From contig NC_087079.1 of assembly GCF_026151205.1 (NCBI RefSeq), positions 6,482,169 to 6,546,168 on the forward strand: 64,000 bases of DNA, in the 5' to 3' direction. This document shows, one piece after another, positions 35,194-46,014 of the stretch. The DNA is from Bolinopsis microptera. Lineage: Eukaryota > Ctenophora > Tentaculata > Lobata > Bolinopsidae. Made by a program: the position numbers and the translations under genes. A model generated the notes under the pieces. It did not search any database, was not told the origin of the DNA, and saw only the letters and a program-made list of their open reading frames with translations. Position 1 is the first letter of the stretch. Every line of letters starts with the position of its first letter.

Positions 35194-38096
35194 CTAGAAA
35201 CATTCATAGTCCATGGTGGCAGGTATCAAGTTAAACAAAGTTACACTGACTGGCAATGTATACGATTGCCGTCTCCCTCTCTCACCCCTGACCGCTATCA
35301 GGGTGCTCCTGAGGATTGAGAATCTTATCCTGGTGCGCATGTAACACATAATAGCCGCATAATCTTCTCCTCTCTTCTGGGATAGTTTTTCAGCGAGTCT
35401 CTTGTGGTATCTTGTGGCTTGTGGACCCCATCCGCCATTTGTTGAGTATATAAGTGGGGTAAAGTTGCCTTTTTCCACCTGGATGATTCTGTTGTTGTAC
35501 TTTTTCATTTTCCTCATTTCATGAGCTTTATAGATCTGTTCCATATCTTTTTCGTCATATGTGGGTGAGTTGGGGTGGGTAACACAGACATCAAAGAATG
35601 TTCGTTCAAATGTGCTCCAGAGACCTCGTGAGGATATATCAGGTGCAGCTCTATCTATTGGTACCAACAATTTCTTCATTATCAAGGGGTATCAATGCTG
35701 GCTCAGTCACTACATCTCTGCATACTTCACGCTGCAGCTCTGCATTTAGATCGCGGATGTTGTTGTGTCTCATAGAAACATAGCCACCTTTCTTGCATAT
35801 AAGTGTGTGATTCACATTATTTCTCTCTCCACAAGCACAGTGAAATGGGGTGTTAGGGATCTCCCAACCATAACGCAAGTACAGAGCATCACGGAACTCA
35901 ATCTTGTTCAGGGAGTAGCCAAATCTCTTCAATGGAAGTGCAGTAAGCCAACATCCTGAACCTTTCTCTCTGATGAACTGGAGAGATCTCTTTAGGTTGG
36001 GATCTCTTACACTTTCCTCTATTGATTTGCTAACCGTAAATAAGTGTTTCTCCTTGATTGCCTTGAGACTTTTTACAGTGTCATTTTGAATTGACATGTT
36101 GTAATGTTCAAGGGTGTTTTGCTGGTTGATAATCAGGTCTGTGAGGTCTTTTGTGATGGTGACTGAGGCTGTGAATTCTCTATTGCAGTTTTCAACTGGG
36201 TTGGAGATACCTAGGCCACCATGTCTGACTGGCAATGCAAATATGGAGCGGTCCAAGTCTGATACGTTCTTACCCAAGATTGCTGGAATAAAATCTGTTC
36301 TTATGCAATCCTCCAATGGTTGAAACAAGTGACTTATACCCGGGATGGTCCTCTGAATGAACGTCCACCGGTGACAAATTCCCTTAGTATATGCAGTCAA
36401 AGCAGCTTGGGGCTCCTCAACAGCAATTGATGACAACAGCTTGATGTCCTGACACCATTTATGGACTTTATCTGAGACATATTTGTTCTTAAAAGCTTCG
36501 CTACCAATTGCTGCACCCAAATGGCGTTCCCCTTCAGACTCAATTTTAATACCAGTGCCTGAGAATACTTTCTGCGCAAGATCTAGGTCCTCGCTATTCT
36601 TCACAATCAGGACGGTCTTACTGGCTTTTGGGTAATATCCATACTTTGGTCCTTGCTCCAACAGCGTATCCCACCATATCTTAATACCTTCAATCTTTCC
36701 ACCAGCACTACTGTCGTCTGCATACCAAGACTGTTTGCAAACACTGGGCTTGGAGGCTGTGGCTAGGTCATCTACTAGAGGCTTGATCCCTAACGCATAG
36801 AATACCATTGCTGCTACATCTCCCTGAGTTGAACCTTCCTCAGACTTAAGTTGGTAGTGGTCCTCGGTAGTATTAATGATCAGGTCTGCTGGCTTTTGGT
36901 AGTGGTTCTTTAGATACTGATAGAGCGGAGGACAGATCTCATGAACATTGTGAAGGGCTGCTTCTCTATTAAGACGATTGAACGCATTATCAGCGTCAAC
37001 CTGTAGTATTGCTTCAGTGTCACTGTCTTCCCAGATCTGTCTCATTGCATGAATGGAAGCCTCTATTCCTGATTTGAGCCCTGCACAGGTCTGCAGTGGG
37101 CCAGCAGCATATTGTATATCAGTTTTGAAAGACATTATAACTGCTTTTCCAATGATTCTGCGCAATATCTCGCCGATTCCAATTGGTCTTACACCAGGTT
37201 TCCCGTTCTTATCCTGGCCTTTATCAAGAGGGATTAATCTGCATGCAGTGAACTCTTTCAGACAGCTATGATGGATATCTTCTCTACAAAGGCGCCTTGC
37301 AACAATTGCTATAGACTCAGCAAGTGTCACTGATGCTTTGCCAAATGATTTGCTGCAGATGATATGCTTCCACAAATCTGAGTCTGTTAGTGTTGGGTCG
37401 CCTGATCCATCCAAATATAAACAAGCCCTCTTGACAGTCTCTGCGTCAATCCTCTCAAATATCACTTCCTGAGGTGGAGGAGTACTGTGAGGGTGCAGAA
37501 CAACTGGATCTGCTTTAACAGCTGGAGGGTGTTTCTCCCCAAGGACCTGTTTAATGTTTGCTGTTAGGCTGTGAACTCCTAAGGTGTCATTGGAACTGTC
37601 AACAAATTTGGTGGCTTGCTTAACTTTCCCAAGAAGCATTAGTCGGCAGAAACTCTTCTTCCTGGATTCCTCGCTGATTTTTTGTTGCTGCACCAAGGCT
37701 TTCTGAATACTCCTGCACTCCATCATTAGATCGTCAAGTTCTCCATTTTTCCATTTAACCAAACGCTTGGTGAGATAAGTTACATGGTCTCTTGCTTTTG
37801 ACTTGCTTGACGGTTTTTGCAACATGATTGGCAAGAAGATATGAACCAGTGCGAACGATAGCCTTTCCCACTTGGTAGCATCTGCAAATAAGAGGATGAG
37901 CCGAGTCAGTTCTTTCATAAAGTCGCTACCTGATTTACCTCTGGGAACTAGGAAAAGATTCTTTCTCCATGTCACCATCTCTTGATAAACAGCTTGGACT
38001 TTCTCAGCTATCAACTCTTCACCAACCATTGAGCCCCAATTAATTTTGTTTGCTTTCACTGTGACTCTATACAAACGCTGACTATATACAAACGCT
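35194..38096 (-). pseudogene. Large reverse-transcriptase ORF with one frameshift
   Basis: The minus-strand frame (about 38096-35651) and its continuation in another frame (35685-35194) make one protein broken by a single frameshift near 35680. Reverse-transcriptase motifs are ILQVDADNAFNRLN (A), EEGSTQGDVAAMVFYALGIK (B) and WYADDSSAGG (C), followed by HLGAAIGSEAFKNKYV. Further on is a Cys/His cluster (CACGERNNVNHTLICKKGG), then FFDVCVTHPNSPTY and GNFTPLIYSTNGGWG. The last part might be a nuclease domain of the PD-(D/E)XK type, but that is speculation. I know this family as a mobile-element protein common in cnidarian-like genomes; I cannot assign its clade. The 5' end abuts a LINE fragment on the other strand at about 38100, so the element is truncated there. 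Confidence 0.65.
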
Positions 38097-38103
38097 GCGA
38101 AGT

Positions 38104-38571
38104 TGTTCCACTGAGTGAGCGTGTTGCTCGTGCACGGTGGAGAATGCTCGGTCACATCCTCCGCAGTGATAATAACTCACCTGCCCAGCTTGCCTTACAT
38201 TTTGCTGTAGAGAGTCAGAGTTTGATGAGAGGTAGAGTCGGACGACACCAGTCAAACTTGTTAAAAACTATTTTGAACGATTTAAGTGACAGAAATTTTA
38301 GACTTGTAAATACAGACGATTTATACCATTTAAGACTTTTTGCAACAGATAGAAAAGCATGGAGAGAGTTATTATCAGACTATACATGCAGTATGAGTAA
38401 CTGGTGGATAAGCCTTCGGTAAAAACGGATCCGGAAAAGTCAATGCGGCACTCGGGTCCTTGGTATTGTCGTCGGTATATTGTCCATTATCTACGTTCTG
38501 CTTTCGTAGTTTAAACAATAGTGAGTTCTAAATATACAGCTTTAAACCGATTAAGTATGAATGAATGAAAT
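38104..38571 (+). pseudogene. LINE 3' fragment related to the element at 54.9-57.9 kb
   Basis: Encodes VPLSERVARARWRMLGHILR, then NLLKTILNDLSDRNFRL and DLYHLRLFATDRKAW to a stop at 38422. These match the C-terminus of the 997-codon LINE at 54953-57946 (for example KMFGHILRSDCNSPPQLALN). The 3' end is followed by a short ATGA microsatellite (38557-38570). It is a 5'-truncated copy of the same family. Confidence 0.75.
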
Positions 38572-38572
38572 A

Positions 38573-38859
38573 CAGTGGCGTAACGTTGCCTGTTGGCGCC
38601 CCCCTGCCGAAAAAGCGCCCCCGGTTGGCGCCCCCTCCCCTTTTGGTGCCCCTCCCTAAAATTGAACAAATTAGGTGATTTTAGAGGATACGCCGGTAAA
38701 ATCTCTAAAAAAATGTGTTTCTACAGCAAAACGCGCAGTTTTGCTAGTACTTTAGTTAAGTTTTCGAAATTGTCCCACATTCAAACAACGATTTGGCGCC
38801 CCCCTAAGACGGCGCCCCCCTGCACAGCGGGGTCAGCAGGGCCCTTCGTTACGCCACTG
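38573..38859. mobile_element. hAT-like MITE (287 bp)
   Basis: The terminal inverted repeats are CAGTGGCGTAACG and CGTTACGCCACTG. ATGAAATA is duplicated on both sides (38565-38572 and 38860-38867), an 8-bp duplication as in hAT elements. The interior is rich in GGCGCCCCCCT repeats. Non-coding. Confidence 0.88.
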
Positions 38860-38867
38860 ATGAAATA

Positions 38868-39430
38868 CCTGACAATCCGCACTCTTATAATCCAAAAGCA
38901 TGAGTAACTCGTAGTGATGTATGATTTCTAGAAACTTTAAATTAATTTTGGCGCTCACAGGTCCTCGTGAATATGTGATCGCCGCATAAGGTTCTGTAAA
39001 TGCGCACCTTCAAGCTTAAATTATTCACCTTACTGAGGCAGTCAACCAACGCGCGGCTTTATTTTTATGATATGATATGTTTTGATTGTTATTAATAAAT
39101 ACCAAAATTTAAATTTGTTTTCCTAAAATTTGTTTTCCTTTATCAACTTATATCACCTGAATCTAGTTTTATTACTTTTTGTTTTAGTATTTGAGTTATT
39201 GCCATTTAATATGTTTTTACCGATTTTCTTTGTAGACTTATCAGATATTTAGGATGTTTATTATTAATTACTTCAGATTCGTTTAAAGATCAATGATAAT
39301 AATAATTAATATTAAATCATGGGTTATTTTAAATAATTTGTACGAAGTAACAATCTTCACATTTCTATAGGAATTCACAGCCTAATCAAAAAATGTGCTA
39401 GGGAAGCAAGATAGTGTACCTGTAATACTG
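38868..39430. other. 5' flank of dehydrogenase copy 1
   Basis: From about 39192 the sequence (TTATTGCCATTTAATATGTT, ACTTATCAGATATTTAGG, TTAATATTAAATCATGGGTT) recurs upstream of copies 2 and 3, so the duplicated unit begins near here. No upstream coding exon is supported: an open frame upstream of the start in copy 2 is broken in copy 1 by an extra A. Confidence 0.5.
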
Positions 39431-40503
39431 ATGATAATGGATTTGTCGGAGAAGTCTGTGATAGTAACTGGAGGCAACGTGGGAATAGGGAGACCCACTG
39501 CCTTGGAGCTTGCTAGGTTGGGGGCTAATGTGACCATTATTGGGAGAAATGAAGCAACTTGCAGTGAGGCTGTTAATGAGATCATTGAATCTACTGGTAA
39601 TCAAAAGGTAAGTTTAGATAGCTTAACTCAATTAATTAATGTTGAATTGCCTGTCACTCTATTTGTATTTATCTGCAGGATATTTCAGAATTTTTTGTTA
39701 TTTACATTGACATTTGAGATATGTATTTGGATTTTACTGTAACATTTCTAATTTCATCTATTGACGGAAGGCAATTGTATACAAGTTACTAAATATTTGA
39801 TTCAATTTAGGTTGACTTCAAAATAGTGGATCTCGCATCGTTTTCTGGAATTCAAAAGTTTGCTGATGAATACAAAGCAACTCACACAAAACTAGACATA
39901 CTTGTAAATAACGCTGGTGTTGTTGCTCCCCCATTTAAAGAAACTGAGCAGGGAATCGAGGCAACTACTGGGATCAACTATCTTGGACACTTTTTCTTAA
40001 CTCACTTGTTAAAAGACCTCTTGATCTCAGTAAAGGGTAGAGTAGTGGTTGTAGCCTCTGATGCATACGCAAGTGGGAGAATAACGCTTGACATGATGGA
40101 AGGAGAAAACCCAGCAATATTCAAACCAGTTGCTAAGTCAGGGTTTCAACAGTATGGTTTAAGCAACACGTGTCGTGTGCTGTTTGCAAAGGAATTGATA
40201 GAGCAATATCCTGACCTAACTTGTGTGTCCTTACATCCAGGAGCAGTGAAAACAAACATTGCTCGCTCTGTTGGCTGCTGTTTTCAATGCATTGGTAAAT
40301 GTTTTGCGCCCTGTCTAAAGTCCCCTGATGAAGGAGCTGTTACTACGCTACATTGTGCTACAACTGATGTAAGTGCAGGTAATGGGATGTACTATAAGGA
40401 TAGTAAGATACAGCCTGTAAAGGATGGTTTTGTAAGCAAAGAGTTGCAGAAGAAGCTGTGGGAGGTAAGCATGGCGGTTGTGGAGAAATTTATGAGTAAG
40501 TGA
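39431..40503 (+). CDS. Short-chain dehydrogenase (RDH/WWOX-like), copy 1
   Basis: Two exons, 39431-39607 and 39811-40503, joined in phase 0 (GTAAGT/TTTAG), encode 289 residues. The Rossmann nucleotide site is TGGNVGIG near residue 13, with NNAGVV near residue 90. The active-site region reads VVVVASDAYASG, then YGLSN where the classical enzyme has YxxxK. The C-terminal LHPGAVKTN is the usual substrate-side loop. Proteins of this type use NAD(P)H to reduce retinal- or lipid-like aldehydes and ketones. Loss of the catalytic Lys makes normal activity doubtful. The start was chosen at MIMDLSEKSVIVTGG because the next residues form the first strand of the fold. It is the first of three tandem copies. 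Confidence 0.88.
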
Positions 40504-42180
40504 GGTCAGCGCTGTCAGATTAACTATTCATATTAGGTTTTTATCAGATTTATTGTAGAACCAGATATTTTTTAGAAGCAAATCTTAGAAGTAAATCTTT
40601 AGAAGTAAATCTTGATAAGCTTACATGTACATACATTGTTATATTACTTTCAGTGGTACAACTGCAACTGTCTGATAATATTATGTTACATATTGTGATA
40701 ATTTTATTTGTAGTTTTTTAACCCCTCTTGTATCGTATACGTATTATTATATTTTGAACTCAATTCAGAATTTATATTAAACACGTCTGTAGTTAGCCTA
40801 ATAAGTTTATATTCTTTGTTTGTGTAATGAGATTTTGTAATTTACCTAAACCTTATCTTAAAGTTAAATTCATTGTTGTGATAAATTTAGTTACAGTTTC
40901 GTACTTGTATTGTAATATTTAAACCCATGTTTTTCATTTGCTTATAATCTCTAGGATTAAAATGTTTTGACTTGTAAATAGGTACAGTAGCTCAGTTGGT
41001 TCGAAATTAAGGTTTGGCATCTATTTCTGTTAAGTTTTTGTTATCTTGGCAGTTGGTCCTATTATTAGCCATTCGGGATATTGCGTTCTTCAACTAAAAA
41101 TGATTAAGAAATCAGATGATCATCATTTAATCATGGTATCTTATTGAAACGTCTCAATAACTTTAACATGTTATTAGTAACCTGCCAGGTCCTGAGGGTA
41201 TGAAAGTAACCTGATTTGGTGTATTTTTGGATGCTGATTCCGAATCACCCCCCATGACATATATAATAGGGTTAAAATGCTCCCCTGGCAAGATATTGGC
41301 GAAAAACTGTCTTGGTCACGTGATATGACCGTATAAGGAAGTTGGTCTAATTTCTCGTCAGGTCATTGATAATGTCCAATAACTATCAATAACTATTAAT
41401 ATGTTTAAGTATTTAAGTTATTGCCATTAATATTTTTTTACCGATCTTCTTTGTAGACTTATAATATCTTAAGGATGTTTATTGTTAACAACTCAATGAA
41501 ACAAGAAATTTCAATGAAACAAGAAATTTAATTTTAGCACATTTTTACAGAATAAAAAGATGTAAAACAATTCAGTTTGGTTTTGGAAGGACAGGTAACT
41601 AACGGGGCAAGGAATGCACGTGCCTGGAAGCTTTTGCACACACCGAAACGCTAGTTCAGTTAAGTTTATAGAGACAAGGCTCAGATTAGGACTAGAAGAA
41701 AAATTGTAAGCAGACATTAGGGGTTCTGTTTATAGTTGTTATTATAGGTTGCAGTCTTGTTGTGACAAAAAGTCTACACTAAAACATTCTTTAGTTTATA
41801 TTGTGTAGTTCAAGGATATAAAATGCAGCTTAAAGTTGGATATTGGAGAGCTGGCGAAAGATTATGGCCTTTGTATCAATGGTTATAATAAGCTATAAAT
41901 ATCTTAAACTATACAGTGCTAATTAAAAATTTCTTTAAACTTCATTCTCAAATTAGATTTTAAAGATTCAAAAGTAAATATACAATCATTTTATTAAAAC
42001 TTTCTCACACATACTTTACTCACAGGACAAGACTTGGAAAACAGTAGCCTAGGGTAATTTTAATTGAGATGTGTGTGACCAGCCAGTTATAATGTTTGGG
42101 AAATAAGGTTTGCGCAGTCAAAATCTTTGACAGTCCAATCAAGCAGGGCTGTAGATTTGTGTAAAGATCGATAATAATAA
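40504..42180. other. Spacer between dehydrogenase copies 1 and 2
   Basis: Contains the 3' flank shared by all copies and a compact tRNA-like motif at 40981-41010 (TAGCTCAGTTGGTTCGAAAT). The segment at about 41493-42150 is absent from the equivalent place before copy 3, so it is an insertion or a copy 3 deletion. It begins with a short direct repeat (TTTCAATGAAACAAGAAA). No gene recognised. Confidence 0.5.
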
Positions 42181-42307
42181 TAATGAATATTAAATCATGG
42201 GTTATTTAAAAAAATTTGTACGAAGGAACAATCTTCACAATTCTATAGGAATTCACAGCCTAATCAAAAATGTGCTAAGGAAGCAAGATAGTGTCCCTGT
42301 AATACTG

Positions 42308-43379
42308 ATGGTAATGGATTTGTCGGGGAAGTCTGTGATAGTAACTGGAGGCAACGTGGGAATAGGAAGACCTACTGCCTTGGAGCTTGCTAGGTTGGGG
42401 GCTAATGTGACCATTATTGGGAGAAATGAAGCAACTTGCAGTGAGGCTGTTAATGAGATCATTGAATCTACTGGTAATCAAAAGGTAAGTTTAGATAGCT
42501 TAACTCAATTAATTAATGTTGAATTGCCTGTCACTCTATTTGTATTTATCTGCAGGATATTTCATAATTAAAAAAAATTTACATTGAGATATATATTTGG
42601 GTTTTACTGTAACATTTTTAATTTCATCTATTGAGGGAAGGTAATTGTATATTATAATTTACTAAATATTTGATTTAATTCAGGTTGACTTCAAAATAGT
42701 GGATCTCGCATCGTTTTCCGGGATTCAAAAGTTTGCTGATGAATACAAAGCAACTCACACAGAACTAGACATACTTGTAAATAACGCTGGTGTTGTTACT
42801 CCCCCATTTAATGAAACTGAGCAGGGAATCGAGGCAACTACTGGGATCAACTATCTTGGACACTTTTTCTTAACTCACTTGTTAAAAGACCTCTTGATCT
42901 CAGTAAAGGGTAGAGTAGTGGTTGTAGCCTCTGATGCATACGCAAGTGGCAGAATAACGCTTGACATGATGGAAGGAGAAAACCCAGCAATATTCAAACC
43001 AGTTGCTAAGTCAGGGTTACTACAGTATGGTTTAAGCAACACTTGTCGTGTGCTGTTTGCAAAGGAATTGATAGAGCAATATCCTGACCTAACCTGCGTG
43101 TCCCTACATCCAGGAGTAGTGAAAACAAACCTTGCTCGCTCTATGGGCAGCTGTTTTCAATGCATAATTGGTAAATGTTTTGCACCCTGTCTAAAGTCCC
43201 CTGATGAAGGAGCTGTTACTACGCTACATTGTGCTACAACTGATGTAAGTGCAGGTAATGGGATGTACTATAAGGATAGTAAGATACAGCCTGTAAAGGA
43301 CGGTTTTGTAAGCAAAGAGTTACAGAAGAAGCTGTGGGAGGTAAGCATGGTGGTTGTGGAGAAATTTATGAGTAAGTGA
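42308..43379 (+). CDS. Short-chain dehydrogenase (RDH/WWOX-like), copy 2
   Basis: Exons 42308-42484 and 42684-43379, phase-0 junction with GTAAGT and ATTCAG, 290 residues. It is very close to copy 1, with one extra codon (QCIIGKC for QCIGKC). The cofactor motif TGGNVGIG and NNAGVV are intact, and it has the same YGLSN at the catalytic tetrad. Differences from copy 1 are scattered substitutions (NETEQ for KETEQ, SGLLQYG for SGFQQYG, HPGVVKTNLARS). In this copy an upstream in-frame ATG (42197) would add 37 residues, but the other copies do not support it. A 1.33-kb TIR element is inserted about 190 bp after its stop. Confidence 0.88.
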
Positions 43380-43570
43380 GGTCAGAGCTGTCAGATTAAC
43401 TATTTATATTAGGTTTATATCAGATTAATTGTTATGTAGAACGAGATATTTTTTAGAATTAAATCTTTTAGAAGTAAATCCGAGAAGTAAAGCTTACATG
43501 TACATACATTGTTGATAATATTACTTTCAGTGCTACAACTGCAACTGTCTGATAATATTATGTTATATAT

Positions 43571-44903
43571 GGGCAATTCTCATAAAAAGCGTCACAAATC
43601 ACTAATAGAAATTTTTTCCTCCAATTTCTATAAAAGTTATATCATGCGTTAGCTTATAAAGATCTCTATTGGACACCATTGTAGTGTCAGCAGTTTGCAG
43701 ACTTTTTAGCTGCTAAATTGACCAATCAGTGTTTAAATTGGGTGTCCGTCCGTGACGTTTTTGTCACGTCCGTGACGGGTTACGGACAGGACAAAATAAG
43801 AATAGTCACGTCCGTGACTGGTCACGGACAGGACAATTCTTATTTTGTCCCGTCTGTATGCACTTTTAGAGTAGCTGAAATCTAAAAACTGTATGTAATT
43901 TATGTATATGATACATACTGATAAATACTTTTCACGTATACAGTAGGGTAGGATGGGGTAACTTGGAACATGGGGTAACTTGGAACAGCCTGGGGTAATT
44001 TTTAACGGCACTGGGTAACTTTGAACACAAAATTTAATCGATTTTGGCAACCTTGAACACCATTCACCTCCCTCCTACATTCCACAAATGAGTGTTATAG
44101 TTGTTACATTGTACATTGATGTGATAATTCCATTTCCTATCCGGTTACATTCCATGTTTCTATTATATGTTTTTTCCTCGCTTTAAAAGCTTTTTGCACT
44201 TTTGTACCATAGATATTGTGTTATCATAGCACTTTGTGACTTGCCACGTTAGGGGTTCTGAATCTTTGAATTTGTATTCCCAAATGATTATTGAGGTTTT
44301 AGTATACCTGATAGAATCAATTGGAACACTCTAATTGAGGTATCAAGGAAGTTCTAATGCTTGAATTCAATTAGAAACTCTAAAAAAAGTGTCACAGACA
44401 CGACAAAATAAGCCATAGTCACGCCCGTGATGCATCACAGACGTGACAGAATAAGACATTGTCACGTCCGTGACTCATTTTCAGGCGTCACGGACGTCAC
44501 GGACGTGACGACACCTTTAATTATTCTCCACAATTAATTTAATTGCAACAACATTTTAGGTACAAATTAATTCATATTTGTCACATAGATAAATTGGCCA
44601 AGGAGGAATATTTTAGTTCTTGTCCCATTGAAATTGGACCATAAATAACGGTACTACATAGGATAGAATCAGGCGTCACGGACAGGACAAAGTGCTGACA
44701 CCTGAAAAAAGCCTGTTTTTTTATTAATTATTTAAATTGATAATCAGTTTTTAAGTTATTCATGTTAAAAGTGATGACACAGTAAATTTCAAACGTTTAT
44801 CAATCAATTGGTGCTTGAATCAACGTTTTGTTATTTACTGAAATGAAATGATATGAGATTGAAAATTCGAGGGAGTAAATGACGCTTTTTATGAGAATTG
44901 CCC
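43571..44903. mobile_element. 1.33-kb TIR element with repeated CACGTCCGTGAC motif
   Basis: The ends are GGGCAATTCTCATAAAAAGC and its reverse complement; the flank on both sides is ATAT. Copies 1 and 3 of the dehydrogenase unit lack the insert at the corresponding place (about 40690 and 60420), which gives two empty sites. The interior has repeated palindromic GTCACGTCCGTGAC and ACGGACAGGACAAAATAAG units near both ends, and GGGTAACTTGGAACA repeats at about 43950-44010. No ORF. Confidence 0.82.
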
Positions 44904-45194
44904 ATATTGTGATAATTTTAGTTGCAGTTTTGTGAACCCTTCTTGTATCATATTATTATATTTTGAACTCAATTCAGAATTTATATTAAACACGTCTGTA
45001 GTTAACCTAATTAGTTTATATTCTTTGTTTATGTAATGAGATTTTGTAATTTACCTAAACCTTATCTTAAAGTTAAATTCATTGTTGTGATAAATTTAGT
45101 TACAGTTTCGTACTTGTATTGTGATATTTAAACCAGGCTTTTCATTTGCTTATAATCTCTATATATAGGATTAAAATGTTGTGACCTGTAAACA

Positions 45195-45230
45195 GGTGCA
45201 GTAGCTTAGTTGGTTCGAAATTAAGGTTTG
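45195..45230 (+). repeat. Compact tRNA-like motif in dehydrogenase unit 2
   Basis: GCAGTAGCTTAGTTGGTTCG followed by AAATTAAGG: a Pol III A-box-like string fused directly to a B-box-like GGTTCGAAA. The same motif occurs in unit 1 (40981) and unit 3 (about 62209). Too short for a tRNA; probably a deleted tRNA or SINE remnant carried with the duplication. Confidence 0.4.
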
Positions 45231-46014
45231 GCATCTATTTCTGTTAAGTTTTTGTTATCTTGGCAGTTGGTCCTATTATTAGCCATTTGGGATATTGCGT
45301 TCTTCAGCTAAAAATGATTAAGAAATCAGATGATCATCATTTAATCATGGTATCTTATTGAAACGTCTCAATAACTTTAACATGTTATTAGTAACCTGCC
45401 AGGTCCTGAGGGTATGAAAGTAACCTGATTTGGTGTATTTTTGGATGCTGATTCCGAATCACCCCCATGACATATATAATAGGGTTTAAATGCTCCCCTG
45501 GCAAGATATTGGCGAACAACTGTCTTGATCACGTGATATGACCGTATAAGGAAGTTGGTCTAATTTCTCGTCAGGTCATTGATAACGTCCAATAACTATC
45601 AATAACTATTAAGGGGGGGGGGGGGGGGGGGGGGTTCACCCTGATTTTTTTGTGAAACTTAGTTTCGAGATAGCAGTTGACCAACAAACTAAGACCAGTG
45701 ACCGAACTTTTGAGGGGGTCCCGGACCCCAACCGCCAAACGGTGCCCGCGGGGCAGCCACGCCCATATTTGGTCCAAAATAGGCCCAATTTAGCCAAATA
45801 CCCCGAACATGCCCAAAATCCAGATTTTAGGTGCTCTACTTGTAGCTAGTGGTCCCCTGAACTCGTATATGAATTTCCATCAAGATTGGACAAAAAATGA
45901 CTGAGTTATGAGCAAAAAACCATATGACCATATTTGGGCATACTCACCAAATTTGATCGATTTTGGCCCCTATATTGGTCAAATATCAATATTTTTGAAT
46001 GAAACCAACTTTTA

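Noticed and set aside
41511-41717. Small cysteine-containing minus-strand frame between dehydrogenase copies
   Set aside because: No signal peptide, homologue or conservation in the other units.
42197-42307. N-terminal extension of dehydrogenase copy 2 (MGYLKKFVRRNN)
   Set aside because: The frame is broken in copies 1 and 3 and the extension has no signal or family match.
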